64,000 bases of DNA, taken from positions 558,001 through 622,000 of the forward strand of contig NZ_CDHO01000002.1 of assembly GCF_001006785.1 (NCBI RefSeq). Direction: 5' to 3'. The notes beneath the pieces are model-generated. The model was not told the origin of the DNA, searched no databases, and worked only from the letters and a program-made list of their open reading frames with translations. Position 1 is the stretch's first letter; every line of letters begins with the position of its first letter. Positions 44,563 to 53,531 of the stretch are shown in pieces. The translations under genes and the position numbers were made by a program. Source of the stretch: Hyphomicrobium_B sp001006785. Its GTDB lineage: Bacteria; Pseudomonadota; Alphaproteobacteria; Rhizobiales; Hyphomicrobiaceae.

Positions 44563-44631
44563 GGGGTGCCGCCAGCGCGTGAGCGCAAATGCGGCACGCT
44601 ACAGGCCGCCGATCCCCCTCCATGCTTCGCC
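44563..44631 (+). repeat. 69-nt conserved leader element, copy 2
   Basis: Second copy of 16470-16538, here upstream of the toxin-antitoxin-recombinase operon. Followed by its own hairpin (ATTCCGG/CCGGAAT, 44634-44660), then ACGAACCA, GGAGGA and the ATG at 44686. Confidence 0.7.
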
Positions 44632-44685
44632 TAATTCCGGGGCTTCCAGCCACCCGGAATCCAGCAACGAACCACGGAGGATTCC

Positions 44686-45000
44686 ATGTGCGCGAGACGC
44701 CGCCATACCCAAAGGGGCCGCCCACGACAGCCGGCTCCGCAGACGCTTCCCGATGACCTTTACGACTATGACGACGATCCCGCGCCGCGTATCAGCCCGG
44801 CGCGCGGAAGCCCGCCCGATGCCTTCGACGTGGAGAAGCTGCCCGTCATCGACGACTGGCCGGAGAAAGTGCCGATCACCGAGGCAGAGATTCAGGTGTT
44901 CGAGCGATGGTTTGCCGATGTCTTCGACGAGATGTTCGGCCCACTTCCAACCGTGCCGGGCTTGACTAAGTTATCTTCATCTGATAACAAAAAGCCATGA
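44686..45000 (+). CDS. Acidic hypothetical protein at the head of the recombinase operon
   Basis: A 104-residue protein: a basic first 15 residues, then an acidic, proline-rich body (DDLYDYDDDPAP, ITEAEIQVFERWFADVFDEMFG). No family recognised. CGGAGGA sits seven bases before the ATG. It overlaps the toxin-like gene by four bases, so all four genes to 47589 form one coupled operon. Confidence 0.6.
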   Translation: MCARRRHTQRGRPRQPAPQTLPDDLYDYDDDPAPRISPARGSPPDAFDVEKLPVIDDWPEKVPITEAEIQVFERWFADVFDEMFGPLPTVPGLTKLSSSDNKKP

Positions 45001-45350
45001 GCGAGGATCGTGATCCGAACCTCGACACGCTTCTGGACCTCGACGGCCAGGTGCTCGTTGTCGATCCCGAGGGCGGCCATTGGGTGAAGTTCATCGTCAC
45101 CCGCGTTCCGGCATCGCCGGAGAAGCCGCACGGCCTCGATTACTCGCTCACGCTTCACGGGCCTTCGGGCGAACGGCTGGTCGGCTTCGACAACGCCCAT
45201 CCAGTCGGCCGAGGCAGGCGCGGCGAGCCGATGGACCATCGGCACCGCCTCCAGACCGTGAAGCCCTACGCCTACGAGGGTGCGGCCACGCTGCTGGCCG
45301 ACTTCTGGCAGGCGGTGGACGCGGTGTTGAAGGAGCGAGGCGTAACATGA
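44997..45350 (+). CDS. TumE-like toxin (DUF6516)
   Basis: A 117-residue protein with the DUF6516/TumE pattern: EKPHGLDYSLTLHGPSGERLVGFDNAH, then MDHRHRLQTVKPYAY and LLADFWQAVDAVL. Family members are toxins encoded ahead of an HTH antitoxin, as here. The target is not known to me. It overlaps both neighbours by four bases. Confidence 0.72.
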   Translation: MSEDRDPNLDTLLDLDGQVLVVDPEGGHWVKFIVTRVPASPEKPHGLDYSLTLHGPSGERLVGFDNAHPVGRGRRGEPMDHRHRLQTVKPYAYEGAATLLADFWQAVDAVLKERGVT

Positions 45351-45745
45351 CCACATTGAAAGTCGGGATTGCCGGCTACGACGAAATGAAGGCCCGCACC
45401 ATGCGGATTGCCAAGGGCGAGGAAAAGCCCGCGCCCGGCGATCCGAAGGTGTGGTTCACATCCATGGAATCCTTCGCCAAGGTGCTGTCGGCGGGCAATC
45501 GCGAATTGCTGCGCGTCATCGACCAGCAAGCGCCGGGTTCGCTGGAGGAACTGGCCGAGATCACCGGCCGGGCCAAGTCCAACCTGTCCCGCACTCTGAA
45601 ACGGATGGCCAGTTACGGCCTTGTCCGCATGGAGAAGGGCGAAGGCCGCAAGCTCACGCCCAAGGTCATCCACGACCGAGTAGAACTAGACCTGCCGCTG
45701 ACCGAGCGCGCAGGGCCGCGCAAGGCGGCAGGAGGCCGGCAATGA
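45347..45745 (+). CDS. TumA-like HTH antitoxin
   Basis: A 132-residue protein. The winged HTH (LEELAEITGRAKSNLSRTLKRMASYGLVRMEKGEG in outline, residues about 65-100) resembles MarR/ArsR-type readers and the HVO_A0114-like antitoxins that pair with TumE. As a DNA binder it may also repress the operon that includes the recombinase. It overlaps the recombinase start by four bases. Confidence 0.72.
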   Translation: MTTLKVGIAGYDEMKARTMRIAKGEEKPAPGDPKVWFTSMESFAKVLSAGNRELLRVIDQQAPGSLEELAEITGRAKSNLSRTLKRMASYGLVRMEKGEGRKLTPKVIHDRVELDLPLTERAGPRKAAGGRQ

Positions 45746-47589
45746 ACGTCCATAGTCCCACCGTCCACAATCCCAACGTCACGCTGCGCGCCGCCCTCTA
45801 TCTGCGCGTCTCGACGACGCGGCAGGCCGAGCATGACGTGTCGATCCCCGACCAGAAGCGCCAGGGCGAAGCCTATTGCGAGGCGCGCGGCTATCAGCTT
45901 GTCGAAACATTCGTGGAGCCGGGCAACAGCGCGACCAACGACCGCCGCCCGGAGTTCCAGCGGATGATAGAGGCTGCCACCGCTAAGCCGGCATCGTTCG
46001 ATGTCGTCGTGGTTCACAGCTTCTCACGCTTCTTCCGCGACGAATTTGAAATGGAGTTCTATTACCGCAAGCTGGCGAAGAACGGTGTGAAGCTGGTTTC
46101 GATCACGCAGGAGCTTGGCGATGATCCGATCCACGACATGATGCGACGGATCATGTCGCTATTCGACGAATACCAGTCCAAGGAGAACGCCAAGCACGTC
46201 CTGCGCGCCTTGAAGGAAAACGCCCGGCAAGGCTTCTGGAACGGCTCGCTGCCGCCCATCGGCTACCGCGTCGTCGCGGCCGAGCAGCGCGGCGCGAAGG
46301 TCAAGAAGAAGCTGGAAATCGACCCGCTGCACGCCGAGACGATCCGGCTCATCTATCGCCTTGCGCTGGAGGGTGAAGGTTCATCCGGCCAGATGGGCGT
46401 GAAGGCCATCGTCAAGTATCTCAATGGCAAGGGCATTTTCACGCGCGACGGCGGGCGTTGGGGCATCGGTCAGGTTCACCGCATCCTGACCCGGCGCACC
46501 TATATCGGCGAGCATCGGTTCAATCGCCGTTCCAACAAGGGAGAGGTGAAGCTCGAGGATGAGGTTATCACCGTTCAGGTGCCGGCGCTTATCGAGCGGG
46601 AGACGTTCGACGCGGTGCAGAAGCTATTGCAGGCCCGCAATCCCAAGACCGAGCTGCCCGCGCGCGTCGTGATCGGGCCGACGCTGCTAACGGGCATCTG
46701 CTATTGCGGCAATTGCGGAGGCGCTATGACGATCCGCACCGGCAAGGGCGGGCGCTATCGCTACTATGCGTGCTCGATCAAGGCCCGGCAGGGCGAAACC
46801 GGCTGCAAGGGCCGCGCGATCCCGATGGATAAGCTCGACCGCATGGTGGTCGGGCATATCGAGGAACGCTTGCTTGATGCCGACCGGCTGGAGGACTTGC
46901 TTGGCACCGTGCTCGGCCGTCGCGACGATCAGGCCGAGCGTCGCCGGCAGCACATCGCCGAACTGGAGCGGCGCTCGACCGAATCGGAATTGCGCCTCAA
47001 GCGCCTCTACGACGCCATCGAGGCGGGCGTCGCCGATCTTGACGACCCGGCGCTCAAGGAGCGCATCGCCGGCCTCAAGGTCATCCGCGATCAGGCCAGG
47101 GCCGACGCCGACCGGGCGCAAGCCTTGCTCGACAGCCCCGGCCACAGCGCCATCACCCCGACCATGATCCGGGGATTTGCGCGTCGCGCACGCGAGCGCA
47201 TCCGGGGCAGCGAGGGCGGCTATCGGCGGGATCATCTGCGCTCACTGGCGCAGCGTGTCGAGGTCGCCGACGACGCAATTCGCATCATGGGATCGAAGAC
47301 GGAGCTGCTAAGGACGCTTATTGCTGGCCAAGTGCGGCAATCGGCGGTGGCTGGCGTGCCCAGAGGGGTTCCAAAGTGGCGGAAGGGGTGGGATTCGAAC
47401 CCACGGTGGACTTGCGCCCACGGCGGTTTTCAAGACCGCTGCCTTAAACCACTCGGCCACCCTTCCGAAGCGCCTCTACAACGCATCAGCGAACGCGGAT
47501 CTAGCGCGTGTCGCGTTCCGGAACGTCCCTCCTATCCGTTTCGGTTTCCCGCCTCAAGCGGCGTGACGCCCCACGGGCGCTTAACCTGA
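45742..47589 (+). CDS. Large serine recombinase (element integrase)
   Basis: About 615 residues. The resolvase domain starts ALYLRVSTTRQAEHDVS with catalytic Ser24, followed by the recombinase domain (residues about 180-290), a zinc ribbon (CYCGNCGGAMTI, then Cys residues near YYACSIK and GCKG) and a coiled coil (about 385-440). It should integrate and excise the element. From about residue 546 the ORF is antisense to tRNA-Ser and then runs into host DNA (GWDSNPR is the usual giveaway), so the true C-terminus is set by the integration site. Confidence 0.85.
   Translation: MNVHSPTVHNPNVTLRAALYLRVSTTRQAEHDVSIPDQKRQGEAYCEARGYQLVETFVEPGNSATNDRRPEFQRMIEAATAKPASFDVVVVHSFSRFFRDEFEMEFYYRKLAKNGVKLVSITQELGDDPIHDMMRRIMSLFDEYQSKENAKHVLRALKENARQGFWNGSLPPIGYRVVAAEQRGAKVKKKLEIDPLHAETIRLIYRLALEGEGSSGQMGVKAIVKYLNGKGIFTRDGGRWGIGQVHRILTRRTYIGEHRFNRRSNKGEVKLEDEVITVQVPALIERETFDAVQKLLQARNPKTELPARVVIGPTLLTGICYCGNCGGAMTIRTGKGGRYRYYACSIKARQGETGCKGRAIPMDKLDRMVVGHIEERLLDADRLEDLLGTVLGRRDDQAERRRQHIAELERRSTESELRLKRLYDAIEAGVADLDDPALKERIAGLKVIRDQARADADRAQALLDSPGHSAITPTMIRGFARRARERIRGSEGGYRRDHLRSLAQRVEVADDAIRIMGSKTELLRTLIAGQVRQSAVAGVPRGVPKWRKGWDSNPRWTCAHGGFQDRCLKPLGHPSEAPLQRISERGSSACRVPERPSYPFRFPASSGVTPHGRLT
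47377..47466 (-). tRNA. tRNA-Ser(UGA)
   Basis: On the minus strand it begins GGAAGGGTGGCCGAGTGG and ends CCCTTCCGCCA, with a 7-bp acceptor stem, anticodon TGA in CTTGAAA, a long variable arm (class II) and a TTCGAAT T-loop; CCA is encoded. The recombinase ORF crosses it on the other strand, making it the likely attachment site, with an intact tRNA preserved. Confidence 0.93.
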
Positions 47590-47700
47590 TCCTAAGCCGC
47601 TTTTGTCATCATTCCGGCAAGCTTCGGCCAACCTCGCATGCTTTCCTGGGCATCGAGGGTGCGCTGGGCGGGCGTAGCGTATCGAGTTGAGTATGCGTAA

Positions 47701-48837
47701 ATGAGCAGGGGCCTCTCAGGCCGGCTGGCCGCTCGCGCCATGCTGGTGACGACAGCGGCGGCGCTCGTATCCGCCTGTTCGAGCAATCCGCCGGTCCGAA
47801 CCGTCGGCGGCGTTTCGCGCTCGGTCTTTTCCGAAGACGACTACGGCGTCAGCTCGAGCCCTCGCGTGACCGCCAGCCGCAACGTCCCGAAAGGCGGCGG
47901 CAGATACAAGCTTGGCTCGCCCTACAAGGTCGCCGGCCGCTGGTATGTGCCGCACGAAAATCCCAATTATGTCGAGAGCGGCGTTGCCTCGTGGTACGGC
48001 GACGACTTTCACGGCCGCAAGACGGCGAACGGCGAAGTCTTCGACGCCCACGCCTTGACCGCCGCGCATCCGACGATGCCGCTGCCGAGCTATGCGCTCG
48101 TGACCAATCTGGACAATGGCAAACGCGTGCTAGTCCGCGTCAACGATCGCGGACCTTACGTCAACGACCGTATTATCGATCTGTCCTATGCCTCGGCGAA
48201 GGAATTAGGCTACCTCAATCACGGCCGCGCCCGCGTCAGAGTCCAGTATGCCGGACGTGCGCCGCTGAATGGCAACGACAGCCGCGAGCGCCAATATCTC
48301 GCTGAGCAGCAATCCGGGCGCGGGAATTCTTTCCCGCCCGGCGCGCTGGCATCGAACCGTTACGACGCGCCTCCGTCATACAGAAACGCGCCACCGGAGT
48401 ACGGGAACGCTCGTCCAGCTTATGCCTCCACCTCGCCGCCGCCTGCACCTGCGCAATGGTCGCCGATTGGCTACAGAAACGGGCTGACGGGAAAGCCGTC
48501 GCAGCCGGCACGGCGCGACTATGCGAACCGACCGCTTGAAACGGCGAGTTTCGAAGATCAGCGCATGTCGCTGATGGCACCACCCACCGCCGCCCGGCCG
48601 TTCGCGCCGGCACGGACGTACGTGCAAGTCGGACTTTTCAGCGATCGTTCGAATGCGGAACGTCTGCGCCGTGAGCTTGGAACGCTCGGGCCGGTTGAAG
48701 TCGCGCCCGTGCAAACCGCAGACGGAATGCAGGTCTATCGCGTGCGCATGGGACCGTTCTCGCCGGACGCTGCGGGCCGGACGCAAAATCAGATTGCGGC
48801 CTACGGTGTCACGAACAGCGCAATCGTCACGGATTAG
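47701..48837 (+). CDS. rlpA: RlpA-family septal lytic transglycosylase with SPOR domain
   Basis: A 378-residue lipoprotein: lipobox LVSAC (Cys near residue 26), a double-psi beta-barrel RlpA domain (ESGVASWYGDDFHGRKTANGE is the hallmark in outline, then VRVNDRGPYVNDRIIDLS) at residues about 95-185, a Pro/Arg/Asn-rich linker, and a C-terminal SPOR domain (YVQVGLFSDRSNAERLRREL) that binds denuded glycans at the septum. First gene to the right of the tRNA. Confidence 0.9.
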   Translation: MSRGLSGRLAARAMLVTTAAALVSACSSNPPVRTVGGVSRSVFSEDDYGVSSSPRVTASRNVPKGGGRYKLGSPYKVAGRWYVPHENPNYVESGVASWYGDDFHGRKTANGEVFDAHALTAAHPTMPLPSYALVTNLDNGKRVLVRVNDRGPYVNDRIIDLSYASAKELGYLNHGRARVRVQYAGRAPLNGNDSRERQYLAEQQSGRGNSFPPGALASNRYDAPPSYRNAPPEYGNARPAYASTSPPPAPAQWSPIGYRNGLTGKPSQPARRDYANRPLETASFEDQRMSLMAPPTAARPFAPARTYVQVGLFSDRSNAERLRRELGTLGPVEVAPVQTADGMQVYRVRMGPFSPDAAGRTQNQIAAYGVTNSAIVTD

Positions 48838-48945
48838 TGGGCAGAGCGGCCGCTGGCGTTGACCAGGACGTCCACGGATTGGATACTGAAGCTCGTCGCA
48901 AAATGCTGCTTGGAGAAGAGCAGCCGAAAGCGAGTTGGCAGACCG

Positions 48946-50139
48946 ATGTTGACCCAAGCCTGCGCCCGGCTTCTTGTCTCGGCGCTCATCGCGATCTCTG
49001 TCTTGACGGCGGTAGGTCCAGAAGCGAATCCGGCGCTCGCCGCCGAGGCTGCTTTCACGTCGAAAGCTCCGCGCGCCATTCTGATCGATGCCGCGACGGG
49101 CGCGACGCTGTTTCAGCAGCACGCCGATGAGCCCGCGCCGCCCGCCAGCATGAGCAAGCTGATGACGGTTGCCGTGCTGTTCCGCGCGATGAAGGAAGGG
49201 CGCATTCAGAAGACCGACGAATTCACGATGAGCGTCAACGCCTGGCGGAACGGCGGCGCGCCGTCCGGAACCTCGGCGATGATGGTCCCGGTCAATACCA
49301 AGGTCACGGTCGACGAGCTCATTCAGGGCATCGTCATACAGTCGGGCAATGACGCGGCCATGTGCGTCGCCGAAGGCATGGCGGGCTCGATACCCGCGTT
49401 TGCGCGCATGATGAACGACGAAGCGAAACGCATCGGCCTGACGAAATCGACATTCACGAACGCCAGCGGATTGCCCGATCCGCAGCAGCTGATGAGCGCG
49501 CGCGATCTCGCTGTCCTGGCGCGTTACATCATCGATGAGTATCCGGACTACTATCCGGTGTTCGCGCAGAAGGAATTTCTCTACCGCAAGCACCGCTTCA
49601 TCAATCGCAATCCGCTGCTGTTTCAAAACATCGGCGCCGACGGATTGAAGACGGGACACACGGCGGCCGCGGGCTTCGGCCTCGTCGGATCGGCGGTACA
49701 GGACGGCAAGCGCCTGATCGTCGTCGTCAGCGGTTTGGAAAAAGCGGACCAGCGCAAGGAGGAAGCCGTCAAGCTTCTGAACTGGGGTTTCAATTCGTTC
49801 AATACCGTGCGTCTCTACGATGCGAATGAAGTCATCGGGCAGGCGCGTGTCTGGGGCGGCAAGGTCTGGTATGTGCCGCTCGCGGCCAATGCCGACGTGA
49901 CTTTCACCGTGCCGAAATTCCCCGCCAATCAGAAGATCTCAGCCGAGATTGTCTATAAGGCGCCGCTGAAACCGCCGGTGAAGAAGGGCGATCAGGTCGC
50001 GACGCTGAAACTGTCGAGTTCGACGAGCGCGTCAACCGAACTGCCGCTCTATGCCACGGAGGATGTCCAAAAAGGCGGCATCGTGCGCGAAGGACTCGAT
50101 TCCCTCGTTCTGATGGCATTGCGCCGTTTGGCGTTCTAG
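48946..50139 (+). CDS. dacC: D-alanyl-D-alanine carboxypeptidase (DacC/PBP5-6 type)
   Basis: About 397 residues. Signal peptide (LVSALIAISVLTAV, cleavage near ALA-AE), then the penicillin-binding motifs: S-x-x-K in PASMSKL, SGN in VIQSGNDAAM and KTG in LKTGHTAAAGF. The C-terminal beta domain is PBP5_C. It trims pentapeptides in peptidoglycan. ATG 48946 is preferred over 48859 because the signal peptide starts there. Confidence 0.9.
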   Translation: MLTQACARLLVSALIAISVLTAVGPEANPALAAEAAFTSKAPRAILIDAATGATLFQQHADEPAPPASMSKLMTVAVLFRAMKEGRIQKTDEFTMSVNAWRNGGAPSGTSAMMVPVNTKVTVDELIQGIVIQSGNDAAMCVAEGMAGSIPAFARMMNDEAKRIGLTKSTFTNASGLPDPQQLMSARDLAVLARYIIDEYPDYYPVFAQKEFLYRKHRFINRNPLLFQNIGADGLKTGHTAAAGFGLVGSAVQDGKRLIVVVSGLEKADQRKEEAVKLLNWGFNSFNTVRLYDANEVIGQARVWGGKVWYVPLAANADVTFTVPKFPANQKISAEIVYKAPLKPPVKKGDQVATLKLSSSTSASTELPLYATEDVQKGGIVREGLDSLVLMALRRLAF

Positions 50140-50168
50140 AGTACGCGCGAGGCAGTGAGGCGAGGCCC

Positions 50169-50798
50169 ATGAAGCGCGGAAAATTCATCACGTTCGAAGG
50201 CGGCGAGGGCGTCGGCAAATCCACCCAGGCAAAGCGCTTGGCCGAACGCCTTGAGCGTGCGGGCGTGCCGGTCATCATAACGCGTGAGCCGGGCGGCACG
50301 CCGGTCGGCGAGGATGTGCGCGACCTCATCATGAAGGATCGCCCGACCGATCCCATGACCGAGCTTCTGCTGTTCGCGGCAGCACGCGCCGAGCATGTCA
50401 CGTCCGTGATCCGTCCCGCGCTCGACGATGGCACGTGGGTCATTTCCGATCGCTTCATCGATTCAACACGTGTCTATCAAGGCAAGCGCTACGGCCTCGA
50501 GCCCGAGCTGATCGCTCTTCTCGAGCGATACACGGTCTCGCCCGATTTCCCCGATCTGACCCTGATCCTCGATCTGCCTGCGACCGAGGGCGTCGAGCGC
50601 GCGCAGAACCGCGGCACGCTCTCGCGCTATGACGCCGAGCGCATCGAAACGCATGAAGTTCTGCGCAAGGGCTTTCTCGAAATCGCGACCAGCGAACCGA
50701 AGCGCTGCGTGCTGATCGATGCGAGCCTGCCGGTTTCGAGCGTCGAGACCGCCGTCTGGCAAGCTGTATCCGCGCACCTGCTCGTCGAGGCGCGCTGA
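50169..50798 (+). CDS. tmk: Thymidylate kinase
   Basis: A 209-residue dTMP kinase. P-loop FEGGEGVGKST at residues 9-19, the REPGGTPVGE motif, and DRFIDSTRVYQG with the conserved Asp-Arg. It makes dTDP for DNA synthesis. Upstream AGTGAGGCGAGG gives a ribosome site. Overlaps the holB start. Confidence 0.95.
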   Translation: MKRGKFITFEGGEGVGKSTQAKRLAERLERAGVPVIITREPGGTPVGEDVRDLIMKDRPTDPMTELLLFAAARAEHVTSVIRPALDDGTWVISDRFIDSTRVYQGKRYGLEPELIALLERYTVSPDFPDLTLILDLPATEGVERAQNRGTLSRYDAERIETHEVLRKGFLEIATSEPKRCVLIDASLPVSSVETAVWQAVSAHLLVEAR

Positions 50799-51919
50799 TG
50801 GCGCGCGCGGCATTGATCGCCGACGCCGAACCGCTGCCAGAGGCCGACCGGCTCGACGATTTTCCGCATCCGCGCGAGACGCTTTCGCTCATCGGTCATG
50901 ACGCGGCGCTGTCGATGCTGACCGATACGCTCGCAGGCGGGCGCATGCACCACGCTTGGCTGCTCGCAGGGCCCAAAGGCATCGGCAAGGCGACGCTCGC
51001 GTATCAGTTCGCGAAGATCGCGTTGGCGCGACCCGAGGAGCGTGATCTCTTCGGACAGGGCATGAGCATCGAGCCCAATTCGCCGACCGACCGGCAGATC
51101 CGCGCGCTGTCGCATCCGGGACTGCTCGTCATCCGCCGCACCTACGATCCGAAGACGAAGCGGTTCTCGCAAACGATCCCCGTCGACGAGGTGCGCCGCC
51201 TCAAAACCTTCCTCGCGCTGAGCGCGGAATCGCAAGGCTGGCGCGTCGTCATCGTCGACAGCGCCGACGACATGAATGCGAACGCGGCCAACGCGCTGCT
51301 GAAGTCGCTCGAAGAGCCGCCGCCGCGCACGATCTTTCTCGTCGTCACATCGGCGCCGGGACGGCTGCTGCCGACGATACGGTCGAGATGCCGGATCGCG
51401 ATCTTGTCACCGCTCTCGGAAGCCGATCTGAAGCGCGCCGCGGCGCAGGCTCTGACGAGCGCCGGCAAGCCGGTCCCCGAGGCCCACGATTGGGAGCCGT
51501 TGCTGCCGCTGGCCCAGGGCAGCGTCGGTCGCGCCCTGACGCTGCTCGGCGGCGGCGGATTGGCGCTCCAGGCCCGCATTGACGCCATCCTGAACGGCCT
51601 GCCGAAGCTCGACGCCAAAGCCGTGCACGCCCTCGGCGACGACCTGCAGGCAGCCGCCCAGGAGCGCAAATTCGAGCTATTCTTCGAGCTTTACCAGGCG
51701 ACCATCGCCCGGCTCATCTCCGTTCAGGCGACGGGGAAGGGGCCGGAGCGCGACATCGCCCTCGCAGGCCGGTTGATCGGACCCGCACGCCTTGCCACAT
51801 TCGCCGAGCTATGGGAAACAACGGCCCGCGACAAGGCGGATACGTCTGCCCTGAACCTTGACCGCAAATCGCTCATTCTCGGAAGTTTCGCGCGTCTTGA
51901 GGCCGCGAGCCGCGGCTGA
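50798..51919 (+). CDS. holB: DNA polymerase III delta' subunit
   Basis: A 373-residue clamp-loader protein: Walker A-like AGPKGIGKATLAYQFAK (about residue 55), Walker B-like area VVIVDSADDMNANAANALLKSLEEPP, and the SRC motif in TIRSRCRI. The ATG overlaps the tmk stop (TGATG). The tmk-holB pair is a common alphaproteobacterial arrangement. Confidence 0.92.
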   Translation: MARAALIADAEPLPEADRLDDFPHPRETLSLIGHDAALSMLTDTLAGGRMHHAWLLAGPKGIGKATLAYQFAKIALARPEERDLFGQGMSIEPNSPTDRQIRALSHPGLLVIRRTYDPKTKRFSQTIPVDEVRRLKTFLALSAESQGWRVVIVDSADDMNANAANALLKSLEEPPPRTIFLVVTSAPGRLLPTIRSRCRIAILSPLSEADLKRAAAQALTSAGKPVPEAHDWEPLLPLAQGSVGRALTLLGGGGLALQARIDAILNGLPKLDAKAVHALGDDLQAAAQERKFELFFELYQATIARLISVQATGKGPERDIALAGRLIGPARLATFAELWETTARDKADTSALNLDRKSLILGSFARLEAASRG

Positions 51920-51968
51920 GCGGAAGCCTTTGCCGCGCCCAAAGACGATCGACAAGGAAGCTCACCCG

Positions 51969-53531
51969 TTGCGCGAAAAATTCTACATCACGACGGCCAT
52001 TTCCTACCCCAACGGCGTGCCGCACATCGGCCACGCCTACGAGGCCATCGCAACCGACGTCATCGCACGCTTCGAACGCCTCGACGGCAAGGATGTCTTC
52101 TTCCTGACGGGCACCGACGAGCACGGCCTCAAGATGAAGCAGACGGCCGAGCGCGAAGGCGTCACGCCGCGCGAACTCGCCGACCGCAATTCGGCGCGCT
52201 TCATCGAAATGGTGAAGACGCTCGGTCTCTCGAACGACGATTTCATCCGCACGACCGAACAGCGCCACTACGATGCCTGCGCCGAACTCTGGCGCCGCAT
52301 GGAGAAGGCGGGCGACATCTTCAAGCGTCCGTATGGCGGCTGGTACTCCGTTCGCGACGAAACCTATTACAAGGAATCCGAGACCGAGGTCCGCGACGGC
52401 CAGCGCTTCGCGACCGCAACCGGAACGCCCGTCGAGTGGAATGAGGAAGAAACCTACTTCTTCCGCCTGTCGGCATACCAGGACAAGCTTCTCGCGCATT
52501 ACGAGGCCAATCCCGACTTCATCCTGCCGGCGGAGCGGCGCAACGAGGTCGTCAGCTTCGTCAAGATGGGGCTCGAGGATCTGTCGATCTCGCGCACGAC
52601 GCTCGACTGGGGCATTCCGGTGCCCGACGCGCCGGGACACGTGATGTACGTCTGGATCGACGCGCTGAACAACTACGTGACCGCGACCGGGCTATTGACC
52701 GATCCGGAGGGCCCTCGCGCGCATTACTGGCCCGCCGACGTGCACGTCATCGGCAAGGATATCGTGCGCTTTCACGCCGTCTATTGGCCGGCCTTCCTGA
52801 TGAGCGCGGGGCTGCCTCTGCCGAAGCGCGTCTTCAGCCACGGGTTCGTGCTGAACAAGGGAGAGAAGATGTCGAAGTCGGTCGGCAACGTCGTCGACCC
52901 GTTCGATCTCGTCAAAGCCTACGGCCGCGATGCGTTGCGCTACTTCTTCCTGCGCGAAGTGATGTTCGGGCAGGACGGCAACTATTCGGCCGAAGCGATC
53001 GCGAACCGCATCAATGCCGATCTCGCGAACAATCTCGGCAATCTCGCACAGCGCTCGCTGTCGATGATTTTCAAGAACTGCGACGGCGCCATTCCGCAGC
53101 CCGGCGCATTCAGCGCCGAAGACGCCGCCATCCTCAATGCGACCGACGCGCTTTATGAGGCCGCGCGGGGCGAGATGGATCGTCAGGCGATCACGAAGTA
53201 TCTCGATGCCGTCTGGGCCGTCGTCGCGGAGGCCAACCGCTATTTCGCCGCCGAAGAGCCGTGGGCGAAAAAGAAGACCGACCCGGCGCGCATGGCGACG
53301 ATCCTTTACGTCACGGCCGAGTGTGTGCGCCAGTTCGCCATCCTCGCGCAGCCGGTGATGCCCGAGAGCGCGGCAAAGCTGCTCGACCTCCTTGCGGTTC
53401 CGGCGGAAGCGCGCACATTTGCAAGTCTGGGATCGGCGGGACGCCTCAAGGCCGGCACCGCTATTCCGGAACCGCAGGGCGTGTTCCCGCGCTACGTCGA
53501 TCCGGAGGAGCCCAAGGGCAAGAAATCGTGA
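51969..53531 (+). CDS. metG: Methionyl-tRNA synthetase
   Basis: About 520 residues. HIGH-type motif PHIGHAYE near residue 22 and KMSKS in GEKMSKSVGNVVDP near residue 300; class I catalytic core, then the anticodon-binding helices. The start is a TTG (LREKFYITT), with AAGGAAG nine bases upstream; no ATG suits, as upstream codons lie inside holB. It lacks the zinc-knuckle-rich insertion and C-terminal dimer domain of the E. coli enzyme, as usual in this group. Confidence 0.93.
   Translation: MREKFYITTAISYPNGVPHIGHAYEAIATDVIARFERLDGKDVFFLTGTDEHGLKMKQTAEREGVTPRELADRNSARFIEMVKTLGLSNDDFIRTTEQRHYDACAELWRRMEKAGDIFKRPYGGWYSVRDETYYKESETEVRDGQRFATATGTPVEWNEEETYFFRLSAYQDKLLAHYEANPDFILPAERRNEVVSFVKMGLEDLSISRTTLDWGIPVPDAPGHVMYVWIDALNNYVTATGLLTDPEGPRAHYWPADVHVIGKDIVRFHAVYWPAFLMSAGLPLPKRVFSHGFVLNKGEKMSKSVGNVVDPFDLVKAYGRDALRYFFLREVMFGQDGNYSAEAIANRINADLANNLGNLAQRSLSMIFKNCDGAIPQPGAFSAEDAAILNATDALYEAARGEMDRQAITKYLDAVWAVVAEANRYFAAEEPWAKKKTDPARMATILYVTAECVRQFAILAQPVMPESAAKLLDLLAVPAEARTFASLGSAGRLKAGTAIPEPQGVFPRYVDPEEPKGKKS

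Larger units (their letters stand above)
13455..47466. mobile_element. Integrative and conjugative element with efflux cargo
   Basis: About 34 kb holding antirestriction, excision control, replication initiator, relaxase, coupling protein, complete Trb-type mating pore and a large serine recombinase at the right end next to tRNA-Ser(UGA). Gene order resembles alphaproteobacterial elements related to ICEMlSymR7A and Tn4371-like backbones. Cargo sits between relaxase and traG. The right end is set at the tRNA gene through which the recombinase ORF reads. The left end is approximate (somewhere in 12965-13455). The Trb operon looks intact, so conjugation may still be possible. Confidence 0.8.
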
